DNA from: a virus
Virus record (IMG/VR): IMGVR_UViG_3300020204_000412
Location: 1-22,372 of that record
Direction: 5' to 3' (one strand)
DNA: 22,372 bases
The translations under genes were made by a program, and so were the position numbers. Below, one piece after another: positions 1 to 5,262 of this stretch; the first letter of the stretch is position 1; every line of letters begins with the position of its first letter. The notes under the pieces were generated by a model that did no database searches, was not told the DNA's origin, and saw nothing but the letters and a program-made list of their open reading frames with translations.

Positions 1-63
1 AACATGACAGGCGCGGCAGAGCATTAGAAATTCACCGTTGAGAGAGATAGTGTAGAGTGACAT
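1..63 (-). CDS. Start of a leftward hypothetical gene (partial)
   Basis: Reading the minus strand from 63 gives ATG and 21 open codons, MSLYTISLNGEFLMLCRACHV, up to the window edge. A strong ribosome site (AGGAGG, minus strand of 68-73) sits four bases before the start, which makes a real gene likely although only its first codons are seen. The CRAC motif (Cys-x-x-Cys) near residues 16-19 could be half of a zinc-binding site; that is inference. It is the only gene I support on the minus strand, so 64-638 is a divergent promoter region between leftward and rightward transcription. Function is unknown. Confidence 0.65.
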   Translation of the reverse strand, partial: MSLYTISLNGEFLMLCRACHV

Positions 64-104
64 GTTTCCTCCTATTTTGTGTTTCGCTCTTTTGAGCTCA
101 TCAG

Positions 105-122
105 GCGGGACACACATCCCGC
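105..122 (-). promoter_or_regulatory. Hairpin in the leader of the leftward gene
   Basis: GCGGGA and TCCCGC form a perfect 6-bp inverted repeat around a 6-base CACACA loop. On the minus strand it lies about 42 bases before the leftward start codon. No T-run follows on either strand, so it looks like a leader stem or protein-binding dyad, not a terminator. Confidence 0.4.
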
Positions 123-228
123 GACACGTTCGAGCGGTTTCATCCTGACTCTGGTGCATTTTTTAGCCTCGCCTGCATCCCCGAGGTGGCTGGTGGAGTT
201 CCCTAACCATGAATTGCGTATCGGTCAA

Positions 229-255
229 TCCTAATTTTTCTTTAGGAATTTTTTT
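229..255 (+). terminator. Possible weak rho-independent terminator
   Basis: TCCTAA (229-234) pairs with TTAGGA (242-247) around a 7-base loop, and a run of seven T follows after one A (249-255). The layout is that of an intrinsic terminator, but the stem has only two G-C pairs, and no plus-strand gene is seen upstream in the window. Confidence 0.3.
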
Positions 256-327
256 CTTCCCTGAGTTGCTCGGCCGAGAGCTCCATTCCCGACCTTCACA
301 AGACGTATCGGCACGTCCCAGAAAAAC

Positions 328-361
328 TTTAGCCCGTCAAGCAATTTTTTTTGAGGCTAAA
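328..361. other. Long imperfect hairpin
   Basis: TTTAGCC (328-334) pairs with GGCTAAA (355-361); after a 2-base bulge (CG) the inner TCAA (337-340) pairs with TTGA (351-354) around a T-rich loop. That makes 11 pairs with one bulge. It lies in the non-coding region and could be a structured RNA or a terminator element; no function can be assigned. Confidence 0.45.
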
Positions 362-375
362 TGCATTGTTTGTAC

Positions 376-411
376 CGTGTGCGTGTGCGCGTGTGTGCAC
401 GCGTGCGCGTG
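376..411. repeat. 36-nt alternating purine-pyrimidine (GT/GC) tract
   Basis: From C376 to G411 every step alternates pyrimidine and purine, nearly all GT and GC dinucleotides, and the tract contains the perfect palindrome GCACGCGTGC. Such tracts are known to favour left-handed Z-DNA under negative supercoiling. It sits between the divergent genes. Confidence 0.6.
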
Positions 412-521
412 ATAGAGATGTCTCATGCACAGCGGAGATGTTCAAGCGTAGCAAGGAGAAGTCCCGTGTCACCCGATTCTCTAACCTGTAACGTCCTGAA
501 ATCATTGGGGGTGTAGGCAGA

Positions 522-548
522 GGGGTAAGTGGGTTGGGGGCAGACGGG
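522..548 (+). promoter_or_regulatory. G-quadruplex motif
   Basis: Four G-runs of 4, 3, 5 and 3 with spacers of 5, 2 and 5 bases fit the canonical intramolecular quadruplex pattern (G3+ with loops of 1-7). A further GGGGG lies just upstream near 507-511. It lies about 90 bases before the start of the HNH-like gene. The fold itself is inferred from the pattern only. Confidence 0.5.
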
Positions 549-565
549 CACACGAAAGCTCCCCC

Positions 566-594
566 TTTACACTCGGGCACTTTTCTGGTAGGCT
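566..594 (+). promoter_or_regulatory. Weak sigma70-like promoter before the HNH-like gene
   Basis: TTTACA (566-571), a 17-base spacer, and TAGGCT (589-594). The -35 is close to consensus and the -10 is poor. It is placed sensibly for the gene starting at 639, but could be chance. Confidence 0.3.
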
Positions 595-638
595 ACCCCC
601 TGAACCAAGTGTGCGAAATGTAAGGAGGTTTACTTTAT

Positions 639-1100
639 ATGCCTAAGTATGCAGAATTAACCGGGAAAAGATATGGGCATCTGGTGGTGTTGGGACCCAT
701 CCGCCGGGGCCTGAGAATTGGGTGGCAAGTTCAGTGCGATTGTGGACGAGTTGTAGAGACAACTACGCGCAGCCTCAATGTGTACAAGAAGCGAACCTGC
801 AGTCATACCTACTGTTTTTACTACAAGGCGCTACTCTCGGGGTACGTCTATACAGGAGATGTGCCGCTGAGTCACCTCCACACGGCAGAGGAGCTGCGGG
901 ACCTTGTCAATCAGCCCTGCACATATTGTGGAAAAATTAAGCATAACGGGTTGATGCCTAGCAACAACAAGCACCGGCTGCTGCCAGTCTGTGTAACATG
1001 TAGAGAAATGCGCAATAAGCAATCGCACCTAGAATTTATGAGTCAGATTAAATTGATAGCTGCTGTTCAGATGTGGACCAAGCGTACCGGCGATGAGTGA
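639..1100 (+). CDS. HNH-endonuclease-like zinc protein, catalytic core apparently missing
   Basis: A 153-residue protein with a good ribosome site (AAGGAGG, 622-628). Residues 6-35 (LTGKRYGHLVVLGP and the following WQVQCDCG) match the N-terminal module found before HNH or AP2 domains in phage mobile endonucleases, which often read LTGxRFGxLxVL...CDCG. Cys33, Cys35, Cys54 and His56 or Cys59 could bind one zinc. The C-terminal part has CTYC (Cys94, Cys97) and CVTC (Cys118, Cys121), then a K-x-SH-x-EF segment, the frame of an HNH zinc finger. The stretch between the Cys pairs is only about 20 residues and lacks the usual G-x-DR-x-D segment with the catalytic His and Asn. It is therefore either a decayed homing endonuclease or a DNA-binding protein built from one. 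It stands alone between two non-coding regions. Confidence 0.7.
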   Translation: MPKYAELTGKRYGHLVVLGPIRRGLRIGWQVQCDCGRVVETTTRSLNVYKKRTCSHTYCFYYKALLSGYVYTGDVPLSHLHTAEELRDLVNQPCTYCGKIKHNGLMPSNNKHRLLPVCVTCREMRNKQSHLEFMSQIKLIAAVQMWTKRTGDE

Positions 1101-1109
1101 CTCTCGGCT

Positions 1110-1132
1110 GAGTGGCAATCTCGTTGTCACTC
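1110..1132 (+). other. Strong hairpin just after the HNH-like gene
   Basis: GAGTGGCAA (1110-1118) pairs with TTGTCACTC (1124-1132) through 9 pairs, one of them G-U, with a 5-base loop TCTCG. The same right arm could instead pair with GAGTGAC (1095-1101), which overlaps the stop codon of the HNH-like gene. No T-run follows, so a factor-independent terminator is unlikely. Confidence 0.45.
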
Positions 1133-1213
1133 GGTTGAATGAGTGGTCAAGGGGAAACTTGGAATCGGAGCGCCCTCTTTCGACTCTCCCCTCACAGGTT
1201 CGGTACGGGTCTC

Positions 1214-1290
1214 AATCGGGCCTTGGACCGTGTCAAGCCACGAATCGGGCCGGAGGACCGCAGCTAAAGCTACGAATCGGGCCGGGACCG
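1214..1290. repeat. Three direct copies of a GC-rich near-dyad
   Basis: Each copy starts AATCGGGCC and ends GGACCG: 1214-1230, 1243-1260 and 1275-1290, with starts 29 and 32 bases apart. The arms CGGGCC and GGACCG are inverted repeats with one mismatch, and the centre differs in each copy (TT, GGA, G). AATCGGAGC at 1173 may be a decayed fourth copy. Iterated dyads of this size are typical of operators or iterons; no binding protein can be named. Confidence 0.55.
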
Positions 1291-1321
1291 AAGTATGAGG
1301 TCTTTTATGATACGCTAAGAG

Positions 1322-1350
1322 CCTAAAATAAGGATACGGGTTATTTTAGG
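1322..1350. repeat. Perfect 10-bp inverted repeat with GATACG copies
   Basis: CCTAAAATAA (1322-1331) and TTATTTTAGG (1341-1350) are exact inverted repeats around a 9-base loop. GATACGCT occurs at 1309-1316 and again at 1350-1357, with GATACGGG at 1333-1340 in the loop. No T-run follows. It could be a protein-binding site or recombination-type site. Confidence 0.5.
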
Positions 1351-1473
1351 ATACGCTCATATACTAGGAACCCAACGTGTGAGGAATCGACAGACACGAA
1401 AAGACCCAGCATTGCTACTGGGCCTAGAGGGGGGGGGATATACATTGCGGCCAGCTATTGAGGAAACTAGCCA

Positions 1474-1515
1474 CTTGCCGAAGCAAGGAAGGCATTGCAC
1501 CTTCAGTCCGAAGGT
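1474..1515 (+). promoter_or_regulatory. Stem-loops with competing pairings
   Basis: CTTGC (1474-1478) and GCAAG (1483-1487) form a tetraloop hairpin. Next, GAAGG (1488-1492) can pair with CCTTC (1500-1504), or ACCTTC (1499-1504) can pair with GAAGGT (1510-1515); the two exclude each other. This is an attenuator-like layout, but the promoter found lies downstream, so it matters only in read-through RNA from upstream. Confidence 0.35.
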
Positions 1516-1554
1516 AACTCATCCAAAAAGTTTTGTCAACACCAGGCCAGGCAC

Positions 1555-1584
1555 TTGACAGGCAAAGTCTGTTTGTGCTAGAAC
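1555..1584 (+). promoter_or_regulatory. Sigma70 promoter for the 1637-8572 block
   Basis: Consensus TTGACA (1555-1560), an 18-base spacer and TAGAAC (1579-1584) preceded by TG at 1576-1577, an extended -10. It lies about 50 bases before the ribosome site (GAGG, 1626-1629) of the gene at 1637. TGTCAA at 1534-1539 forms an inverted repeat with the -35, so a repressor could bind there. Confidence 0.6.
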
Positions 1585-1636
1585 TGCTAGTGGGGGAAAT
1601 AGCGTTGCATCAATTTGTTTTTATTGAGGTTAATAG

Positions 1637-2797
1637 ATGCGATTTACTACAGCAAATAACCTAAACATCAAGCTAAGACTCATCCGTGCCCGTCGTTTTG
1701 CGGGCGTATCCGATGCTGCCCTTCGTAATGCGGAGCTCAGCGAGGCGGAAGTACGCGCAGCATTCGCGGCCGGTGAGAAGCTTCAACTTCCATTGCTTGT
1801 GACGGACCAGTTGATGGATGCCTCGGGAAGCCTTGCAAACGCCTCTCTGGTGATTGCGGACTTCGACCGGAAGGACATGCCGGAAGGCATGACGGAAAGT
1901 GAACTGCGAACCTGTCTGGCGGGACTTCAGGACGTAGTATTGCTTGAGTCAGTTTCGGGTATGCCCAAGGCTGCCTGGTTGACAGACCGGGCCGTGACAC
2001 GTGAGGAAGGTATCGAGGTACTTAAGGCACAGTTGCCTGAGAAGCTGCACTGGTTCGACAAGGCAGGTCTATTCAAATGCTTCATTCCAAGCAATACTTC
2101 GGCCGAAGCTCTGCAATATCAACTGGTTACTGTACGGGCCGTCAAGGTTATCTCAAAGCAAGCTGTACAGGTAGTAACTACTGCCCTCCCCGCTACGCAG
2201 GAGCTAGCTAAGCTAAGTAGGAGTATATGTAACATTCCCAGTATTCCAAGTACTTACCTCTTCTGTACAGCCTTTGCAGAGGACATCCCAACCCAACTTC
2301 AACACCTTGCCAAGACCGAGGCTCAGCGTTCCATGCTCCGCCTCGTCCTTTCTTGCTGGAACCTACTCAACCCACTAGGCTACGGCCTGTCCCAGCACCG
2401 CATCGCCAAACAACTCTCTATTGACGTGATGCAGGTCAACCGTTTCCTCAAACAACTTCAAAGGCTTGGACTCCTCTTCAAGACCTCTAAAACCTACTGC
2501 CAGGGCTCCAAGGCACAGTGCTACCGAGCACAGGGTATCCTCGCTAAGGCTATCCGTAAACTGAAAGCTAAACCACGGAAAAAGCTCGAACTTCCTACAG
2601 TCTGGCAAAAGGGCAACACCTACCGCCCCATGCTTAGCCTCCTTTGGGTCAACCAATCTTTAGACTTGCCAAGCTGGCTCCATCTGGTACAGTCGATTCC
2701 TGGAGCTACCCCAGCTCGACTCAACGACGCGACGAGGTACTGGCAGTGTCAACAGAAAAAACTCGCAAGCAAAGCAGTGCAGCAAAACCGAGCGTAG
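1637..2797 (+). CDS. Winged-helix protein with possible primase-like N-terminus
   Basis: A 386-residue protein I do not recognise as a whole. Residues about 233-300 look like a winged helix-turn-helix: a helical LSQHRIAKQLSIDVMQVN segment, then an LQRLGLL wing. That predicts DNA binding. In the N-terminal third, VIADFDRKD (72-80) has the hydrophobic-DxD pattern of the first motif of archaeo-eukaryotic primases, and SVSGMPKAAWL (105-115) resembles their SxSGxxK segment. The third motif is not evident, so this is a weak lead only. Start is ATG 1637 with GAGG seven bases before it. Its end overlaps the small-terminase gene by about 50 bases, so the two are probably translationally coupled. It could be a replication initiator or a regulator. 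Confidence 0.6.
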   Translation: MRFTTANNLNIKLRLIRARRFAGVSDAALRNAELSEAEVRAAFAAGEKLQLPLLVTDQLMDASGSLANASLVIADFDRKDMPEGMTESELRTCLAGLQDVVLLESVSGMPKAAWLTDRAVTREEGIEVLKAQLPEKLHWFDKAGLFKCFIPSNTSAEALQYQLVTVRAVKVISKQAVQVVTTALPATQELAKLSRSICNIPSIPSTYLFCTAFAEDIPTQLQHLAKTEAQRSMLRLVLSCWNLLNPLGYGLSQHRIAKQLSIDVMQVNRFLKQLQRLGLLFKTSKTYCQGSKAQCYRAQGILAKAIRKLKAKPRKKLELPTVWQKGNTYRPMLSLLWVNQSLDLPSWLHLVQSIPGATPARLNDATRYWQCQQKKLASKAVQQNRA

Positions 2798-3267
2798 ACG
2801 AGACAGCTAAGATTCTCGGCCAAGCGTTTCGTCCGTTGCCCATGCAACGTCAAGCCAAGACGCGCTACTGGGCCTTAGTCTCCGAGCAAGCACTGCTCGA
2901 AGACCTGGACATGCATGACCCATACGAATTGGCCAGGACATTGCAATGCCCAGCACTGCCAGCCTGGCTGCAGAACCCTCAATTCAAAATCTGGTTTGGT
3001 AATAAACACGAGCACCTCCAGCGCATCGAGTATCTGTTTGACCTAGCCCTGGACGCCGCAGAACAAATCTTGCAGAACGAGGACCCCAAAGCCCAGTCTG
3101 CCCGTGTAGCCATGATTAAGGTTCTCTCTGACCTGACGAACAAGCGACGCACAGAGAAGATTGCCGACACTCAAATCAACCAAATGACACCCGAGCAGCT
3201 TCGCTCCTACATCGAGAAGCAGGCTCCAATCCTTCTTAGCCCCACCAAGTCGGAGGAAGACAAGTGA
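2746..3267 (+). CDS. terS: Probable terminase small subunit
   Basis: I choose the GTG start at 2746 (GAGG eight bases upstream, 173 residues). An ATG at 2644 in the same frame would lengthen the overlap with the previous gene to over 150 bases and add a low-quality N-terminus. The protein is helical and charged: a short recognition region (about residues 15-60), then WLQNPQFKIWFGN and a long helical segment with RIEYLFDLALDAAEQIL and DPKAQSARVAMIKVL. That helix, with an ELL/DPKAQSAR-type sequence, is typical of phage small terminases or of proteins annotated as such. In the usual role it binds the packaging site and loads the large subunit. TerL lies about 7.4 kb downstream, an unusual separation. 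Assignment is by resemblance. Confidence 0.55.
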   Translation: MSTEKTRKQSSAAKPSVDETAKILGQAFRPLPMQRQAKTRYWALVSEQALLEDLDMHDPYELARTLQCPALPAWLQNPQFKIWFGNKHEHLQRIEYLFDLALDAAEQILQNEDPKAQSARVAMIKVLSDLTNKRRTEKIADTQINQMTPEQLRSYIEKQAPILLSPTKSEEDK

Positions 3268-3530
3268 CCCTCAAAACCTTACCCCTACCTCAGACCACGT
3301 CCAAGAAGACGACCACCTGGCGTATCACCAATAGCAAGGGGGATATTTACATCGTGGAAGGTACCGACATCGTGACCGAAGAAGACAATACAGCTTTGCA
3401 TGTCTACGACAAGAGTACCTGCATTCTCGTCATATTTGATGCGAAGGAAGTCATTGCCTTAGATGACCGCGTATCCCTGACACCAAAAGTAAAATCCAGA
3501 AAGCGCAAGGTGACCAATGGCAAGGCGTAA
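3264..3530 (+). CDS. Hypothetical small protein
   Basis: An 88-residue protein starting with GTG at 3264, overlapping the previous stop in GTGA, with GGAGG at 3252-3256. The middle (WRITNSKGDIYIVEGTDIV, then HVYDKSTCILVIFDAKEVIAL) alternates polar and hydrophobic residues and probably forms a small beta domain. The ends are basic (KVKSRKRK near the C-terminus). No family is recognised. Its position between the small terminase and short virion proteins suggests a structural or packaging accessory role, which is inference only. Confidence 0.65.
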   Translation: MTLKTLPLPQTTSKKTTTWRITNSKGDIYIVEGTDIVTEEDNTALHVYDKSTCILVIFDAKEVIALDDRVSLTPKVKSRKRKVTNGKA

Positions 3531-4170
3531 TACGGTCAATCAGCACGCCTCGGTAGAAGCAGGACGTACGCTGACAGCCATTAAGGAAGCCCCGGCTGCG
3601 GCAGGCGTCACCAGTAAGCTAGTCTCCATCTCCTCCGAGGGAGCACTCATCTCCCTGTTCGTAAACTCAATCATGGGTTCACTCAACATCGCAGTGTACA
3701 CTCTCACCGAGGACGGCAAAAAACAGAAACTATTCGACTTTCCACAAATCAATACAAGCACACCAGAACTGGTCATTAAGACTGTTTCGCCTACACTTCA
3801 GCTCATCGAGCTTGAGTGCACCTACAACGGCCCATGCGACTATGAGATTCATGTACGAGGGATTAGTTCCGGACAAGTATCCACCAAGATTCTTGCACCG
3901 GGTACTCTGTCGGCCAAGCGTGTACTGCACGGCACCATCCCTGGAGTGCTCATTCCAGCCACCACAGAGAACCGCTCGTCGGTCCTAATCAAGAACTTAT
4001 CCAACGGAACTCTATTCATTGGCGGCACACTTGCCGAAGCAAATACAGCCACAGGATTCCCCGTCGCATCCGGCGAATCAATAGTTATTGACATCGCAGG
4101 TGGACAAGCTGTATATGCTATAGGAACGAACGTCGGTATGGATATTCGCTACATGGAGGCAGGGGAATGA
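3517..4170 (+). CDS. Beta-rich virion protein (head or tail accessory)
   Basis: A 217-residue protein starting at ATG 3517, 14 bases inside the previous gene. The first 30 residues (NQHASVEAGRTLTAIKEAP) are polar; the rest is strongly beta, with two repeated-looking sandwich halves. The second half has VLIKNLSNGTLFIGG, then TGFPVASGES and VYAIG, a signature seen in many small phage virion proteins. The same N-x-G-x-LxIG...TGxP pattern recurs in the 4528 gene, so the two are likely paralogues. The likely place is the capsid surface or the head-tail region. The exact role is not determined. Confidence 0.6.
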   Translation: MARRNTVNQHASVEAGRTLTAIKEAPAAAGVTSKLVSISSEGALISLFVNSIMGSLNIAVYTLTEDGKKQKLFDFPQINTSTPELVIKTVSPTLQLIELECTYNGPCDYEIHVRGISSGQVSTKILAPGTLSAKRVLHGTIPGVLIPATTENRSSVLIKNLSNGTLFIGGTLAEANTATGFPVASGESIVIDIAGGQAVYAIGTNVGMDIRYMEAGE

Positions 4171-4520
4171 GTTTCAGTACAAGCGGAACAAGTGGCTCTC
4201 TTTCTCTGGCACTCACGTCAGACAACATCAATTTGACGCTTGAGACAGTCAGTCAGCCAGCCATCCTAAATTTCCCAATTGAAGTAGCCAATCAGGAATA
4301 CACGCTCAGCTTCCCTGCAAACACCAAGCGATTCATTCTAAAGCCTAGAGACTGCAATCTCAAGATTGCCTTTGCTCAGGGAACCTCTGGTACAACCTAC
4401 TTCACTCTTCCAAAGGGCAGCTATTGGAGCGAGAGTTCTATTGCGAACGGCGTAACAGTTACCATTTACATGCAGTCTACTAAGGCTAACAGTCTAGTAG
4501 AAGCCATCTTGTGGTCGTGA
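4167..4520 (+). CDS. Small beta-rich virion protein
   Basis: A 117-residue protein whose ATG overlaps the previous stop (ATGA, 4167-4170). It is rich in Ser and Thr, with beta strands throughout. The C-terminal half (KRFILKPRDCNLKIAF, YFTLPKGSYWSE, TIYMQS, VEAILW) matches the general style of short phage structural proteins in which a strand with basic residues is followed by a Gly-Ser turn and an acidic-hydrophobic end. It has neither signal peptide nor membrane segment. It is probably a particle component made together with its neighbours. Confidence 0.55.
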   Translation: MSFSTSGTSGSLSLALTSDNINLTLETVSQPAILNFPIEVANQEYTLSFPANTKRFILKPRDCNLKIAFAQGTSGTTYFTLPKGSYWSESSIANGVTVTIYMQSTKANSLVEAILWS

Positions 4521-4527
4521 GGAGCCT

Positions 4528-4833
4528 ATGCCAATTGTAGACAATGCCGACCGCGCAGACATCCTAGAGTCCGGTTACATTACCGGCACCCGCGTTATCG
4601 GTACAGTACAGGTCGAAGCCAAGGTAGGGGATAGCAGATTGTCCTTCCGCCAACACCTGACCATTCACAATAATGGACCAGGTATCCTTTACATTGGTCC
4701 TCAAGGTGTAACAACACAGACAGGAAGACCCCTCTATCCAGGCGCAACTATGGACATGGCAGTCGGAGACCTGGGAATCTTCCTTATCTCAAACACTTCC
4801 AATAACACAGCTGTCATTCAGGAGCTCGCATGA
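4528..4833 (+). CDS. Small beta-rich virion protein, paralogue of the 3517 product
   Basis: A 101-residue protein starting at ATG 4528, seven bases after the previous stop with AGGAG just ahead. Residues about 44-90 (LTIHNNGPGILYIGPQGVT, TGRPLYPGATM, GIFLIS) repeat the layout of the C-terminal domain of the 3517 product: hydrophobic strand, N-x-G turn, LYIG strand, TGxP turn. That makes tandem duplication or shared descent likely. It probably contacts the capsid or tail surface. No enzyme motif is visible. Confidence 0.6.
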   Translation: MPIVDNADRADILESGYITGTRVIGTVQVEAKVGDSRLSFRQHLTIHNNGPGILYIGPQGVTTQTGRPLYPGATMDMAVGDLGIFLISNTSNNTAVIQELA

Positions 4834-5207
4834 TTCGTCATATTACGATTACGCAGCCCGCTACCGCTGTCCCTTTTGACCCAACGGGTACCAATCTTAC
4901 CGCCACAAATATGCAGGATGCGCTCCTGCAAATCCTCTCCACGCTTACCGTAACCGTCCAAGAGTTTACACTGGTTCAGCAGGACCTAGACAATGGCTAC
5001 GTTGAGCTCAACACCACAAACGTAGTCAATAACTCGGTCAATCTCTTCATTGGCCGCTTGGCTTTCTTTCAGAATGTAGACTTCATTCTTACGAGCGCCC
5101 CAGGCACCGGCAAACTGCGTATCACCTTTTCCGGCAACTTAGCCAGTAACCAGCCCGAAGCCCCTTCCGTAGGCGACTATCTGCGCGTCACGTACTGGAC
5201 TATCTAA
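4830..5207 (+). CDS. Fibre-like virion protein sharing a C-terminal domain with the 810-residue fibre
   Basis: A 125-residue protein, ATG overlapping the previous stop (4830-4833). The N-terminal VPFDPTGTNLTATNMQDAL is a phrase common in phage fibres, where it precedes a trimerising region. The C-terminal 80 residues (DLDNGYVELN, IGRLAF, DFILTS, LRITFSGNL, EAPSVGDYLRVTYW) align with the last 80 residues of the 5263-7695 product (DISNGYIALD, VGRLMI, DFTVST, RMTFLNSL, EALSAGDVVYVQY). The shared tip domain suggests both are exposed on the particle, possibly as short and long versions of one spike. No catalytic motif is visible. Confidence 0.6.
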   Translation: MIRHITITQPATAVPFDPTGTNLTATNMQDALLQILSTLTVTVQEFTLVQQDLDNGYVELNTTNVVNNSVNLFIGRLAFFQNVDFILTSAPGTGKLRITFSGNLASNQPEAPSVGDYLRVTYWTI

Positions 5208-5246
5208 TCGCGCCTGTGTATAGTCGAGTAGCCAGGCTTCACTGGC
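5195..5246 (+). promoter_or_regulatory. Weak promoter and 5' hairpin before the Ala-rich fibre
   Basis: TATAGT (5219-5224) with a poor CTGGAC (5195-5200) 18 bases upstream. Starting about 7 bases after the -10, GCCAG (5231-5235) pairs with CTGGC (5242-5246) around a 6-base loop, so a transcript from here would begin with a stem. The -35 is weak and the call is tentative. Confidence 0.3.
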
Positions 5247-5262
5247 CTATAGGAGAACATGC

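Larger units (their letters stand above)
64..638. other. Divergent non-coding region with structured DNA
   Basis: No convincing gene lies here. Short open frames exist (209-412 plus, 329-580 minus) but they read through T-runs and the GT/GC tract and give low-complexity peptides. The stretch carries hairpins (105-122, 229-255, 328-361), an alternating purine-pyrimidine tract (376-411), a G-quadruplex motif (522-548) and a weak promoter (566-594). It probably holds the control elements for the flanking divergent genes. Whether it is also an origin or encodes an RNA cannot be told from sequence. Confidence 0.55.
1101..1636. other. Structured non-coding region
   Basis: This 536-nt gap has no convincing gene. 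An open frame at 1093-1326 begins on the last codons of the HNH-like gene, but it runs through repeats that fall in three different phases, so I do not accept it. The gap holds hairpins at 1110-1132, 1322-1350, 1405-1422 and 1474-1515, three copies of a GC-rich near-dyad (1214-1290), a run of nine G (1429-1437) and a promoter (1555-1584). The density of inverted repeats suggests regulatory DNA or a structured RNA. Confidence 0.55.

Noticed and set aside
209-412. Plus-strand open frame of 67 codons
   Set aside because: It reads through T-runs and the GT/GC tract (CIVCTVCVCACVHACA) and has no good ribosome site.
329-580. Minus-strand open frame of 83 codons
   Set aside because: Pro- and Arg-biased shadow of low-complexity DNA, no ribosome site.
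1214-1290. CRISPR array
   Set aside because: Only three short GC-rich copies with 12-14-base gaps, no leader or cas gene.
1093-1326. Open frame starting on the HNH-like stop codon (77 codons)
   Set aside because: The repeats inside it fall in different phases and codon use is unlike the neighbours; better read as non-coding repeats.
1488-1504. tRNA-like anticodon arm (5-bp stem, 7-base loop)
   Set aside because: Loop position 33 is A, not T, and no D or T arm or acceptor stem surrounds it.
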